Positions 1 through 8,211 of a DNA stretch of 64,000 nt are shown one piece after another; position 1 is the stretch's first letter, and the number at the start of each line of letters is the position of its first letter. The stretch spans positions 124,001-188,000 of the forward strand of contig NZ_JXTJ01000018.1 in assembly GCF_001509835.1 (NCBI RefSeq), in the 5' to 3' direction. Below the pieces are notes generated by a model. That model was given only the letters and a program-made list of their open reading frames with translations, was not told where the DNA came from and did no database searches. The position numbers and the translations under genes were made by a program. The DNA comes from Allobosea sp. WAO. GTDB taxonomy: Bacteria > Pseudomonadota > Alphaproteobacteria > Rhizobiales > Beijerinckiaceae.

Positions 1-213
1 AAGATCGAGCGCTTCCTGTCGCAGCCCTTCTTCGTCGCCGAAGTCTTCACCGGTTCGCCGGGCAAGCTCGTCTCGCTCGAGGACACGATCAAGGGCTTCA
101 AGGGTCTGGTCGAAGGCAAGTACGACCACCTGCCGGAAGCGGCCTTCTACATGGTCGGCTCGATCGACGAGGCGATCGAGAAGGCCCAGCGTCTGGCCGC
201 CGAAGCGGCGTAA
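1..213 (+). CDS. atpD: ATP synthase F1 subunit beta, C-terminal end (5' truncated)
   Basis: The window opens inside this gene; the last 70 codons are read in frame 1 and end at TAA 211-213. The residues [18 protein letters not shown], followed by [15 protein letters not shown], are the strongly conserved C-terminal helical region of the F1 beta subunit, the catalytic subunit of the membrane-bound ATP synthase. The Walker motifs lie upstream, outside the window. The next gene is atpC, the usual order of the atp operon (alpha-gamma-beta-epsilon). Identification is secure from the conserved C-terminus and the neighbour. Confidence 0.97.
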   Translation, partial: KIERFLSQPFFVAEVFTGSPGKLVSLEDTIKGFKGLVEGKYDHLPEAAFYMVGSIDEAIEKAQRLAAEAA

Positions 214-228
214 GGTCAACAACACGCG

Positions 229-340
229 CCCGTCATCCCGGGCGCGCCGCATTGCGGCGCCGCCCCGGGATCCATCGAAGGGCGTCGCGTTCTATGATGG
301 ATTTCGGCGCGCCGCTTCGCGTCGGCCGGAATGACGGCGG
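229..340. repeat. REP-like imperfect inverted repeat between atpD and atpC
   Basis: This intergenic stretch opens with CGTCATCCCGG and closes with CCGGAATGACGG, so its ends are an imperfect inverted repeat. The interior is rich in GGCGC/GCGCC palindromic pieces. A shorter element with the same GTCATTYCCG / GGAATGAC ends lies at 27052-27099. It looks like a dispersed extragenic palindrome of the kind common in this order. It could modulate expression of epsilon relative to beta; that is inference. Confidence 0.5.
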
Positions 341-352
341 AGAGATTTTACG

Positions 353-766
353 ATGGCCACCTTCAAGTTCGAACTCGTCTCGCCTGAGCGCATCCTGTTC
401 TCGGGCGACGTCGTCAGCGTCATCGTTCCTTCGGTCGAGGGCGAGATGACGATCCTGGCCGGCCACGCGCCGCTGGTCGCGGTGCTGAAGCCCGGCATCG
501 TGATGCTCCAGACTGACGCCAACAATGGCAAGGAATTCTACGTTTCTGGCGGTCTCGCCGAGGTCAACGCGGCGAGCCTGACCATTCTCGCCGAGCAGGC
601 CCGCTTCATCGAGGACGTCAACCTTTCCGTGCTCGACCAGGAAATCGTGACCGCCGAGACCCGTCTCGCCGGCTCGCAGGACGAGGCCGAGCAGAAGCGC
701 ATTGCGGAGCAGCTGGTTCAGCTGCGCGAGTTCCGCGGCGTCTTCGAGGACCGCAAGGCCGCCTGA
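353..766 (+). CDS. atpC: ATP synthase F1 subunit epsilon
   Basis: A 137-residue protein of the usual length for AtpC. The N-terminal beta-sandwich is clear: FELVSPERILFSGDV, then VPSVEGEMTILAGHAPLVAVLKPG near residues 25-55, the family signature. The C-terminal part (about 88-134) is the helical hairpin that inhibits ATP hydrolysis by contacting beta and gamma. It is the last gene of the atp operon, 139 bp after atpD, with the start preceded by GGAGAG. An intrinsic terminator follows 33 bp after the stop. The identification is secure. Confidence 0.97.
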   Translation: MATFKFELVSPERILFSGDVVSVIVPSVEGEMTILAGHAPLVAVLKPGIVMLQTDANNGKEFYVSGGLAEVNAASLTILAEQARFIEDVNLSVLDQEIVTAETRLAGSQDEAEQKRIAEQLVQLREFRGVFEDRKAA

Positions 767-799
767 CGCGGCGCTGCCGACCAAGTACTCAAACGAAAA

Positions 800-838
800 G
801 GCCGCAGGCTTCCTCGCGAGAGGGCCTGCGGCCTTTTT
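800..838. terminator. Bidirectional rho-independent terminator (atpC / chemoreceptor)
   Basis: A perfect 10-bp stem GGCCGCAGGC / GCCTGCGGCC (800-809 with 824-833) is followed by TTTTT on the plus strand and preceded by AAAA, giving a T-run on the minus strand too. It lies between the convergent atpC and methyl-accepting chemotaxis protein genes and probably ends both transcripts. Confidence 0.9.
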
Positions 839-868
839 CGTGTCTGCCGGTCTTGAGAGCGACTTCCG

Positions 869-2629
869 TCAGGCGGCGCGGCCGAGTTCGCGCCGCGTCC
901 GGGCCTGAGCTGTGCCGGCAGATGCCACCGAGACCGACGCACCACCGGCCGCGCTCAACCGGAACGAGGCGACCATCTCGCCGAGCTTCACGGTTGCCTG
1001 TTCCAGCTCGCCGGCGATGGCGGCGCTCTGCTCGGCCATCGCCGAATTGCGCTGGGTGACGTCGTCCATATGGGCGACGACCCGGGCGACCTCGTCGATG
1101 CCGTTGGCCTGTTCCTGCGAAGCGCTGGAAATGTCGGCGAGCGCGGCGGCGACGCTCTGCGAGGCGACGACGATCTCGGCCAGGGCCGTTCCGGCCTCCC
1201 TGACCAGCCTGACCCCGCCGGCGACCTGCTCGCCGGAATTGGTGATCAGCTTCTTGATGTCGTTGGCGGCGGCGCTGGAGCGCTGCGCGAGCGCGCGCAC
1301 CTCCGAAGCCACGACCGCAAAGCCTTTTCCGGCATCTCCTGCCCGGGCCGCCTCGACGGCGGCGTTGAGGGCCAGGAGATTGGTCTGGAAGGCGATGGTG
1401 TCGATGACGGTGATGATCTCGGAAATGCCGTCGGACGCCTTCTCGATCCGCTCCATCGCGGCCACGGCATCGGCGGCGACGGCGCCGCCGCGTTCGGCGG
1501 CATCGGTCGCACGGGCGCCGAGTTCGGTCGCCTCGCGGGCGCGCTGAGCACTCTGCTTCACCGAGGCGGCGAGCTCTTCGGTGGTCGCGGCGGTTTCCTC
1601 GAGGCTCGCAGCCTGCTCCTCGGTGCGCTGGGCGAGATCGCGGCTGTCATGGCTGATACGCTGGGCGCCGAGGCTCACCTTGCCCGAGATGTCCGAAACG
1701 GCCTGAATGATGGCGGAGACGGAGGCGACGAGATCGTTGATGCCGCCGCAGAGCAGGGCGACATCGCCGCTCTTGCCCTCGAGCGCGACGCGCTGCGTCA
1801 GGTTGCGGGCCATGGCAGCTTCGACGACCTCGCGGGTCTCGTCGACGGCCCTCCGCAGCGCCTCCTGCGCCGTCCGGCTTTCCGTGATGTCGGTGGCGTA
1901 TTTGACCACCTTGTAGGGCTGGCCGAGTGCATCGAGGATCGGGTTGTAGCTTGCCTGGATCCAGACCTGCCGGCCGTCCTTGCCGATGCGCAGATACTGG
2001 CCGTCATCGTATTGGCCGCGGCCGAGCTTCTCCCAGAAGCGCCGATAGTCGTCGCTGGCGCCCGTCGCGGCATCGACGAAGATGCCGTGGTGCCGTCCCT
2101 TGATCTCGTCCAGGCGGTAGCCCAGCGCCTTCAGGAAATTCTCGTTGGCGTCGAGGATCGTTCCCGTGAGGTCGAACTCGATCACCGCCTGCGATTTGCG
2201 GATCGCCGCGACCTGTCCTTCGAAGTTGGCGATCAGGCCCTTGGTCGCGGAGATGTCTGTCGCGAATTTGATGACTTTGCGAGGCCTGCCGGCGCGGTCG
2301 AGGATCGGCGTGTAGGTCGCCTGCAGCCAGACCTGTCGGCCGCCCTTGCCGAGACGCAGGAACTGGGCGTCGATCGCTTCGCCCTGCCGGAGCTTCGCCC
2401 AGAACGCGCGGTAGGCTTCTGAGCCGCCATAGCCGGGCTCGACGAAGAGCGCGTGATGCCGGCCTTTGATCTCCTCGAGGCCATAGCCGACGACACGCAG
2501 GAAATTTTCGTTCGCGGTGAGGATGTTGCCGTCCAGGTCGAACTCGATCACGGCCTGCGAGCGGCGAATGGCAGCGGCCTCGTCGGCGCCAAAGCTGGCG
2601 CCAAGACGCGGCGTTCTCAATCCAAGCAA
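869..2629 (-). CDS. Soluble methyl-accepting chemotaxis protein with two PAS domains
   Basis: A 586-residue cytoplasmic chemoreceptor. There is no transmembrane segment. Two tandem PAS domains lie at about residues 20-128 and 142-250; each carries an IEFDLxGxIxxANENFL core and an IKGRHH motif, so they are close duplicates. A linker follows, then an MCP signalling domain with the canonical hairpin tip [20 protein letters not shown] near residue 420. The protein should sense a small ligand or redox state through PAS and control CheA/CheW. No C-terminal xWxxF tether is visible; it ends in GRAA. The start is TTG at 2629, preceded by GGGGGAAG. A perfect CtrA-type box lies about 60 bp upstream, suggesting cell-cycle or motility control. 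No che genes are in the window, so it is an orphan receptor. Confidence 0.92.
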   Translation of the reverse strand: MLGLRTPRLGASFGADEAAAIRRSQAVIEFDLDGNILTANENFLRVVGYGLEEIKGRHHALFVEPGYGGSEAYRAFWAKLRQGEAIDAQFLRLGKGGRQVWLQATYTPILDRAGRPRKVIKFATDISATKGLIANFEGQVAAIRKSQAVIEFDLTGTILDANENFLKALGYRLDEIKGRHHGIFVDAATGASDDYRRFWEKLGRGQYDDGQYLRIGKDGRQVWIQASYNPILDALGQPYKVVKYATDITESRTAQEALRRAVDETREVVEAAMARNLTQRVALEGKSGDVALLCGGINDLVASVSAIIQAVSDISGKVSLGAQRISHDSRDLAQRTEEQAASLEETAATTEELAASVKQSAQRAREATELGARATDAAERGGAVAADAVAAMERIEKASDGISEIITVIDTIAFQTNLLALNAAVEAARAGDAGKGFAVVASEVRALAQRSSAAANDIKKLITNSGEQVAGGVRLVREAGTALAEIVVASQSVAAALADISSASQEQANGIDEVARVVAHMDDVTQRNSAMAEQSAAIAGELEQATVKLGEMVASFRLSAAGGASVSVASAGTAQARTRRELGRAA

Positions 2630-2686
2630 GATACTTCCCCCATATTGCGGCTTATGTTCTGCCGTCCTGGGGCTATAAAATATTGG

Positions 2687-2701
2687 TTAAAGCTGAATTA
2701 A
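2687..2701 (-). promoter_or_regulatory. CtrA-type box upstream of the chemoreceptor
   Basis: TTAA-AGCTGAA-TTAA is an exact match to the full alphaproteobacterial CtrA consensus TTAA-N7-TTAA. It lies 58 bp upstream of the chemoreceptor start, in a distinctly AT-rich patch (about 2670-2720) of otherwise GC-rich DNA. CtrA commonly controls chemotaxis and motility genes in this class. Binding is predicted from the motif only. Confidence 0.6.
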
Positions 2702-2835
2702 ATCGGCATTTGTTACTGCTTACTGCAGGACGAATTGGCCTCTTGTGCAGTCGTCATTGTCGATAACTGTACGTCATACGTGCAGCTGGCCCAGCTGCGC
2801 AACCTGCGTCGCGCAGCGGTCCGGTGCCGGTGCGT

Positions 2836-3705
2836 TCAGATCGCCTCGGCGAGCGCGACGACCCGGCGCGCCATATCGGCGTGCAGGCGCTCGACCATGC
2901 GGCCATCGAGCTGGATCGCGCCCTTGTCGGCATTCTCTGGCTGCTCGAAGGCGGCGATGACCGCGCGGGCCCGCACGAGCTCGGCTTCCTCCGGCGCGAA
3001 GATGGCGTTGGCGATCGCGACCTGGCCGGGATGGATCAGCGTCTTGCCGTCGAAGCCGAGATCGCGGCCCTGCTCGCATTCGGCCCTGAAGCCGGCCTCG
3101 TTCTTGAGGTCGTTGTAGACGCCGTCGATGACGTCGAGGCCATGCGCGCGCGCCGCCAGGATCGCGGTGGTCAGCCAGGGCAGCATCGGCGCCCGGCCGG
3201 GAACGAAGCGGGCGCGTGTCTCCTTGGCGAGGTCGTTGGTGCCGAGGACGAAACAGGAAAGCCGGGTGCTGGCGTCATGTGCGGCGCGGGCGATGCGCTC
3301 GCAGTCGAGGATGGCGACCGGCGTCTCGATCATCGCCCAGACGCGGGTCTCGGGCTTGGCCCAGAGGCCGGTGAGCCTGTGGCCGATCTCGGCCAGCGTC
3401 TCGGGCGAGGAGACCTTCGGGATCAGGATCGCGTCGGGCCCGGCCTCGGCGGCGGCGGCGAGATCGGCATCGAACCAGGGGGTGTCGAGGCCGTTGGTGC
3501 GGATCACCAGCTCGCGCCTGCCATAGCCGCCGGCCTTGACGGCCTCGCAGACCTGGTTGCGGGCGAGTTCCTTGGCGTCGGGTGCGACGGCATCCTCGAG
3601 ATCGAGGATCAGGGCGTCGGCCGCGATCTCGCGGGCCTTTTCGAGGGCGCGCGCATTGGAACCGGGCATGTAGAGTACGCTGCGACGCGGTCGGATAGCG
3701 GTCAT
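2836..3705 (-). CDS. HpcH/HpaI-family CoA-ester lyase (malyl-CoA lyase/thioesterase type)
   Basis: A 289-residue TIM-barrel protein of the citrate lyase beta / HpcH-HpaI family. Visible marks are RSVLYMPGSN at the start, the metal-binding ADALILDLEDAVAP, an MIET strand, and the C-terminal GFDGKTLIHPGQ motif. These enzymes cleave or hydrolyse C4-C5 malyl-CoA-type thioesters. The short length and RSVLYMPGSNARAL start resemble the (3S)-malyl-CoA thioesterase (Mcl2) branch more than malyl-CoA lyase Mcl1; this is a family-level judgement. A mesaconyl-CoA hydratase gene 2.5 kb away supports a role in the ethylmalonyl-CoA pathway. I chose ATG 3705 because AGGAG lies 7 bp upstream; an in-frame GTG at 3741 is less likely. 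Substrate is uncertain. Confidence 0.85.
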   Translation of the reverse strand: MTAIRPRRSVLYMPGSNARALEKAREIAADALILDLEDAVAPDAKELARNQVCEAVKAGGYGRRELVIRTNGLDTPWFDADLAAAAEAGPDAILIPKVSSPETLAEIGHRLTGLWAKPETRVWAMIETPVAILDCERIARAAHDASTRLSCFVLGTNDLAKETRARFVPGRAPMLPWLTTAILAARAHGLDVIDGVYNDLKNEAGFRAECEQGRDLGFDGKTLIHPGQVAIANAIFAPEEAELVRARAVIAAFEQPENADKGAIQLDGRMVERLHADMARRVVALAEAI

Positions 3706-3789
3706 GACGGCACTCCTGACGGTTCCTGTTGCGGTGCACACTAACCACTGTGGCGCCGGTACGTCACCCCCACGGGCGAGGATTCGAGA

Positions 3790-5502
3790 ATGAGCTGGAT
3801 CGTGGGCGTCGACGGCTGCAAGGGCGGCTGGATCGCAGCCTTATGTGACGTTTCGATCACCGAGGCACCGATCCTGCGGGTCGAGCGCAGCTGGAGCGAA
3901 CTGATCCGCAGCCTGCCGCCGGGCAGCCTGATCGCCGTCGACATGCCGATCGGCCTGCCGGACCGGATCGAAGGCTCAGGGCGCGGGCCGGAGCAGGCAG
4001 TGCGCAGCCGGCTCGGCGACCGGCAATCCTCGGTGTTCTCGATGCCGTCACGCGGCGCGGTCCATGCATCCGATTACGCCGATGCCTGCCGCACCGCGCT
4101 CGCGACCTCGAACCCGCCACGCAAGGTCTCGCAGCAGGGCTTTCATCTGTTCCCGAAGATCCGCGAGATCGACGCCTTCCTGCGGGCTGAACCGGAATGG
4201 CGCGAACGCATCTTCGAGACGCATCCGGAACTCGCCTTCGCGACGATGCGCGGCGTGCCGCTTATGCACCCCAAGAAGATCAAGGGCACGATCAATCCCG
4301 CGGGAATGGCGGAGCGGCGCGCCCTGCTGCGGGCGGCGGGTCTGCCCGGGACCTGCCTCACCGTTTTACCGCCACGGGGTGCTGCAGCCGATGACGCGCT
4401 CGATGCGCTTGCAGCCCTGGTCGTCGCCCGGCACATCGCAGCCGGGCGCGGAAAGCCCTTCCCCGATCCGCCGGGACGCGATAGCCACGATCTTCCCATC
4501 GCGATCTGGAGTTTCGTGCCGGATCGGCCCGCCTCGCAGGAACCCGCCATGTCTCACCAGCCCGTGCCCCGCCAGATGATCGAGACCGCGGCCGAGCGCA
4601 TCGCCGGCCATGCCCGCACCACGCCGGTGATGCGGCTCGGTACCGGCGCCTTCGGCTCGCGCGCCGATGTCTCGCTGAAGCTCGAATGCCTGCAGCATGC
4701 CGGTTCGTTCAAGACGCGCGGCGCCTTCAACAACCTGCTTTCGCTCGATGTGCCGGCCGCCGGCGTGGCGGCCGCCTCCGGCGGCAATCACGGCGCGGCG
4801 GTGGCCTATGCCGCCGGCAAGCGCGGGGTCAAGGCGACGATCTTCGTGCCGGAGATCTCGCCCGCGGCCAAGATCGAGGCGATCCGGCGCTTCGGCGCCG
4901 ATGTCCGCATCGGCGGGGCGCAATATGACGACGCCCAGGCCGCCTGCGACAAGTTCGTGGCCGAGACCGGCGCGCTCAAGATCCACCCCTTCTCCGCCAG
5001 GGAGACCATTGCCGGCCAGGGCACGCTCGGCCGCGAATGGCACAGGCAGGAGCCCGATCTCGACACGGTGCTGGTCGCGGTTGGCGGCGGCGGGCTGATC
5101 TCGGGCATCGCCGCCTGGTTTGCGGGCACGAACGTCAAGGTCGTCGGCGTCGAGCCGGAAGGCTCGCGGGCGCTGCAGGCGGCGCTGGAAGCCAAGGCGC
5201 CGGTGACCGTGCAGGTCGCCTCCGTCGCGGCGGATTCTCTCGGTGCCCGCAATGTCGGCGAGCTGGTCTACGATGTCAGCAAGGACACGGTCGACCATGT
5301 CGCCCTCGTGCCGGATGCGGCGATCACCGAGGCGCAGCGCGTGCTCTGGCGCGATTTCCGCCTTGCGGTCGAGCCCGGCGGAGCGGCGGCGCTCGGCGCG
5401 CTTCTCTGCGGCGCCTACAAGCCCAAGCCCGGCGAGCGCCTTGGCGTCCTGGTCTGCGGCGCCAATGTCGATCTCGGCAAGCTCGCCGAACTGACGGCCT
5501 GA
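3790..5502 (+). CDS. Fusion: DUF429 (RNase H-fold) domain + threonine/serine dehydratase
   Basis: One uninterrupted 570-codon frame holds two proteins. Residues 1-250 are a DUF429 (COG4923) domain: VGVDGCKGGW (5-14), AVDMPIGLP (49-57), ETHPELAF (143-150) and DDALDALAAL near 201. It is a predicted RNase H-fold nuclease of unknown role. Residues 254-570 are a fold-type II PLP enzyme of the threonine/serine dehydratase family. There the Schiff-base lysine lies in SFKTRGAFNN (about 308) and the glycine loop is VAVGGGGLISG. A second start could exist at ATG 4549, preceded by CAGGAA, giving a normal-length 317-residue dehydratase; then the first gene would lack its own stop codon. The DUF429 start at 3790 has GAGG upstream. 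The product is either a true fusion or two proteins from nested starts. Confidence 0.85.
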   Translation: MSWIVGVDGCKGGWIAALCDVSITEAPILRVERSWSELIRSLPPGSLIAVDMPIGLPDRIEGSGRGPEQAVRSRLGDRQSSVFSMPSRGAVHASDYADACRTALATSNPPRKVSQQGFHLFPKIREIDAFLRAEPEWRERIFETHPELAFATMRGVPLMHPKKIKGTINPAGMAERRALLRAAGLPGTCLTVLPPRGAAADDALDALAALVVARHIAAGRGKPFPDPPGRDSHDLPIAIWSFVPDRPASQEPAMSHQPVPRQMIETAAERIAGHARTTPVMRLGTGAFGSRADVSLKLECLQHAGSFKTRGAFNNLLSLDVPAAGVAAASGGNHGAAVAYAAGKRGVKATIFVPEISPAAKIEAIRRFGADVRIGGAQYDDAQAACDKFVAETGALKIHPFSARETIAGQGTLGREWHRQEPDLDTVLVAVGGGGLISGIAAWFAGTNVKVVGVEPEGSRALQAALEAKAPVTVQVASVAADSLGARNVGELVYDVSKDTVDHVALVPDAAITEAQRVLWRDFRLAVEPGGAAALGALLCGAYKPKPGERLGVLVCGANVDLGKLAELTA

Positions 5503-5567
5503 ACAAGAAAGGGCCATCGCGGCGCGCGGCGGCGATCTGCCCGTCGTGCCGCTTCGGTTGAGCTCCG

Positions 5568-5996
5568 TCAGCCTCCATAGACGGAGAAGAAGCAGAGCTT
5601 GTCCTTGCCCTGTCCGCCCGGCCGCTCGGCGCCCTCGTAGAAGTTGAGGTGCACGCTGCCGGGCGAAGCCTCGTAGACGACCAGATGCGTCCCTGGCCGG
5701 CCGCAGAGCGTGTTGCCGTTCCGCAGCACAAGATCGGCAGGCGTGACGACGCGATAGAGCCGCGCCGTGACCGCGGTGCCGGGGCGGGCCGCGTCGAAGC
5801 TGCCGCGAGCCTTGCCGTCGACGAGGGCGAGCTTGAGCGATTTGCCGCCGGTGAAACGAATGCTATCGGCACTGAGCGTGATCCTGCCTGTGACGGCTTC
5901 GCCGCTGCGGCTGAGTGGCTCGAGTTGCCGGCCTTGCTGTGCCTGCGCACCGCCAGCCAGGGCCAGGAGAAAGATGGAGGCTGTCGGCAAGCGCAT
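5568..5996 (-). CDS. Hypothetical secreted protein
   Basis: A 142-residue protein starting MRLPTASIFLLALAGGAQAQ: a short basic n-region, a hydrophobic core and an AQA cleavage site, so probably exported to the periplasm. The mature part is small and mainly beta-like, with LRNGNTLCGRPGTHLVVYE and a C-terminal KLCFFSVYGG. The two cysteines could form a disulfide. No family recognised. An alternative start at 6023, nine codons upstream, is also preceded by a weak AGGG. It is convergent with the dehydratase fusion and divergent from mesaconyl-CoA hydratase. Confidence 0.7.
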   Translation of the reverse strand: MRLPTASIFLLALAGGAQAQQGRQLEPLSRSGEAVTGRITLSADSIRFTGGKSLKLALVDGKARGSFDAARPGTAVTARLYRVVTPADLVLRNGNTLCGRPGTHLVVYEASPGSVHLNFYEGAERPGGQGKDKLCFFSVYGG

Positions 5997-6159
5997 GGCG
6001 TGGGCCCTTGTCGTGACTGTCATGCCGGCAACCCTGTCGATTCTAGTGCTCTGGTTGCCGTATGGGCAAGCTGGTACGCATTGGCTGCCGCGATGAGCGC
6101 GCGGCTTTACGGGCGCCGCCGCTGCGGCGCACAATCGACTTTCCGCAGCGAGAGCCCCC

Positions 6160-7221
6160 ATGCCTGAAATCGCCCCCAAGACCAGCCCCGGCCGCTTCTT
6201 CGAGGATTTCCGGCTGGGCGAGACGATCGTCCATGCAACGCCGCGCACCGTCACGAGCGGCGATGTCGCGCTCTATACCGCGCTCTACGGCTCGCGCTTC
6301 GCGGTGCAGTCCTCGGACGCCTTCGCCAAGGCGATCGGCTATCCCGGAGCTCCGGTCGACGACCTCCTCGTCTTCCACACCGTCTTCGGCAAGACGGTGC
6401 CGGATATCTCGATCAATGCGGTTGCCAATCTCGGCTATGCCGACGGGCGCTTCCTGAAGCCGGTCTATCCCGGCGACACGCTCTCCGCGACTTCGGAGGT
6501 CATCGGGCTGAAGCAGACCTCGGGCGGCGATTCCGGCATCGTCTATGTCCGCTCGATCGGTCGCAACCAGCATGGCGAGATCGTGCTGAGCTATGCCCGC
6601 TGGGTGCTGGTGCGCAAGCGCAGCCCCGGCACGCCGGCCGCGTTCGAACTCGTTCCCGAGTTGCCCAAGGCGGTGCTCCCGGAGGCCCTGGGCGAGAGTT
6701 GCCCGGCGCTCTCGCTCGCCGGCTATGATGACGCGCTCGCCGGCTCGCCCTTTCGCTGGGGTGACTACAGGGCGGGCGAGCGCATCGACCATGTCGACGG
6801 CATGACCGTCGAGGAGGCCGAGCACCAGATCGCGACGCGGCTCTATCAGAACACCGCCAAGGTGCATTTCGACGGCTATGGCGCGCGCGAGACCCGCTTC
6901 GGCAAGCGCCTGATCTATGGCGGCCATGTCATCAGCCTGGCGCGGGCGCTGTCCTTCAATGGGCTCGGCAATGCCTTCCACATCGCTGCGATCAATGCCG
7001 GCCGGCATGTCGCGCCGCTCTTCGCCGGCGATACTGTCTATTCTTGGAGCGAGGTGCTGGAGGTGGCCGAGCTGCCGGGACGCGAGGATGTCGGCGCGCT
7101 GCGCCTGCGCCTTGTCGCCACCAAGAACCTGCCCTGCAACGAGCATCCGCTGAAGCAGGGCGACCAATATGCCGAGGGCGTGATCCTCGACTTCGACTAC
7201 TGGGCGCTGCTGCCGCGCTGA
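6160..7221 (+). CDS. mch: Mesaconyl-CoA hydratase (beta-methylmalyl-CoA dehydratase)
   Basis: A 353-residue double hot-dog protein of the MaoC family. From memory it closely follows Rhodobacter Mch/Mcd: GRFFEDFRLGETIVHATPRT, ALYTALYGSRFA, FHTVFGKTVPDIS, then DHVDGMTVEEAEHQIATRLY, RLIYGGHVISLARALSFNGL and a C-terminal VILDFDYWALLPR. The enzyme interconverts mesaconyl-CoA and beta-methylmalyl-CoA in the ethylmalonyl-CoA pathway, which assimilates acetyl-CoA without isocitrate lyase. The length matches the family (about 343-355). It is divergent from a small secreted-protein gene and followed by the sdh operon. The spacer to sdhC is 188 bp and contains a perfect 24-bp palindrome. Confidence 0.93.
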   Translation: MPEIAPKTSPGRFFEDFRLGETIVHATPRTVTSGDVALYTALYGSRFAVQSSDAFAKAIGYPGAPVDDLLVFHTVFGKTVPDISINAVANLGYADGRFLKPVYPGDTLSATSEVIGLKQTSGGDSGIVYVRSIGRNQHGEIVLSYARWVLVRKRSPGTPAAFELVPELPKAVLPEALGESCPALSLAGYDDALAGSPFRWGDYRAGERIDHVDGMTVEEAEHQIATRLYQNTAKVHFDGYGARETRFGKRLIYGGHVISLARALSFNGLGNAFHIAAINAGRHVAPLFAGDTVYSWSEVLEVAELPGREDVGALRLRLVATKNLPCNEHPLKQGDQYAEGVILDFDYWALLPR

Positions 7222-7268
7222 GGCGCGCTCGTGTGCCGGCTCGCGGAAGGGGGTGCCGACGGCCTGAA

Positions 7269-7292
7269 GTTACAGAAATGCATTTCTGTAAC
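7269..7292. promoter_or_regulatory. Perfect 24-bp palindrome upstream of sdhC
   Basis: The half-site GTTACAGAAATG (7269-7280) is followed directly by its exact reverse complement CATTTCTGTAAC (7281-7292). There is no loop, so a dimer-binding operator is more likely than a hairpin terminator. A TTGACG (7299-7304), a possible -35, starts 6 bp downstream, though no good -10 is evident. It lies 48 bp after the mch stop and 118 bp before sdhC. I cannot assign it to a known regulator. Confidence 0.6.
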
Positions 7293-7354
7293 CTGGCCTT
7301 GACGCTATCGCATTGCAGCAGAGATCGGGTTTCGTTAGAGAGCCATACACTCTA

Positions 7355-7376
7355 GAACGATACCAAGAGATCGTTC
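7355..7376 (+). promoter_or_regulatory. Inverted repeat in the sdh leader
   Basis: GAACGAT (7355-7361) and ATCGTTC (7370-7376) are exact complements separated by 8 bases, ending 33 bp before the sdhC start. It could be an RNA hairpin in the 5' leader or a second operator. No function is known. Confidence 0.4.
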
Positions 7377-7409
7377 GCCTGCGAGCTCGAAGGTTCGGGA
7401 GTCATCAAC

Positions 7410-7805
7410 TTGGCCGAGGTCAAACCGGCGGCGCGGCCGCTTTCGCCGCATCTGCAAATCTATCGCTGGTCCTGGACGATGGCGATGTCCGTCGCCCATC
7501 GCGCCACCGGGGCGGCGCTCTATGGCGGCACGCTGCTGGTCGCGCTCTGGCTCATCGCGGCCGCTTCCGGCCCGGCAGCCTACGATACGGCGCAGGCGAT
7601 CGCCGGCTCGGTGCTCGGCCGCCTCGTGCTGTTCGGCTACACCTTCGTCCTGCTCCACCACATGGTCGGTGGCCTGCGCCATTTCATCTGGGACATGGGT
7701 CATGGCTACGACCCGCAGACCCGGATGAACCTCGCCAAGTTCAGCGGCCTGGTCTCCGGCATCCTGACCCTGCTGGTCTGGATCGTCGCCTACGCCGTGC
7801 GCTGA
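7410..7805 (+). CDS. sdhC: Succinate dehydrogenase cytochrome b556 subunit
   Basis: A 131-residue membrane anchor of complex II with three hydrophobic helices (about 31-52, 66-88, 107-129). RPLSPHLQIYRW near the N-terminus and SVAHRATGAALYGG are SdhC signatures. The second helix carries the haem-ligand region FVLLHHMVGGLRHFIWD. The start is TTG at 7410 with GGGAG 8 bp upstream; the next ATG would remove the conserved RPLSPH segment. First gene of the sdhCDAB operon, 10 bp before sdhD. Confidence 0.96.
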   Translation: MAEVKPAARPLSPHLQIYRWSWTMAMSVAHRATGAALYGGTLLVALWLIAAASGPAAYDTAQAIAGSVLGRLVLFGYTFVLLHHMVGGLRHFIWDMGHGYDPQTRMNLAKFSGLVSGILTLLVWIVAYAVR

Positions 7806-7815
7806 GGAAACGCCG

Positions 7816-8208
7816 ATGCTCTCCAAATCGTCGATGCGCACCCCGCTCGCCCGCGTCCGCGGCCTCGGCTCGGCCAAGTCCGGCACCGGGCATTTCTGGC
7901 TGCAGCGCGTCACCGCCGTCGCCAACGTTCTCCTCACGGTCGCCTTCCTGCTCGTCGTGATCTCGCTGATCGGCAAGCCCTATCCGGCCGCGGTCGCGAC
8001 GTTGGCGAACCCGCTGGTGGCGATCCTGATGCTGCTCTTCGTGGTCTCGGGCGCGGTGCACATGCGCCTCGGCATGCAGGTCATCATCGAGGACTACATC
8101 CACAGCGAGGGCCTGAAGATCCTGGCCGTGATGGCCAACACCTTCTTCGCGATCGCGGTCGGCGCCGCCTGCGCCTTCGCATTGCTCAAGCTCTCTTTCG
8201 GAGGCTGA
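7816..8208 (+). CDS. sdhD: Succinate dehydrogenase hydrophobic membrane anchor subunit
   Basis: A 130-residue inner-membrane protein with three hydrophobic segments and the typical motif SAKSGTGHFWLQRVTAVAN near residues 17-35. The conserved HMRLGMQVIIEDYIHSEG near residue 80 contributes to quinone and haem binding in this family. It pairs with SdhC to anchor the SdhAB heterodimer. It starts 10 bp after sdhC and ends 3 bp before sdhA, so the four genes are surely co-transcribed. Confidence 0.96.
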   Translation: MLSKSSMRTPLARVRGLGSAKSGTGHFWLQRVTAVANVLLTVAFLLVVISLIGKPYPAAVATLANPLVAILMLLFVVSGAVHMRLGMQVIIEDYIHSEGLKILAVMANTFFAIAVGAACAFALLKLSFGG

Positions 8209-8211
8209 ACC

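Noticed and set aside
7313-7960. A 215-codon frame overlapping sdhC and sdhD
   Set aside because: Out of frame with both conserved membrane subunits and very Arg/Pro-rich.
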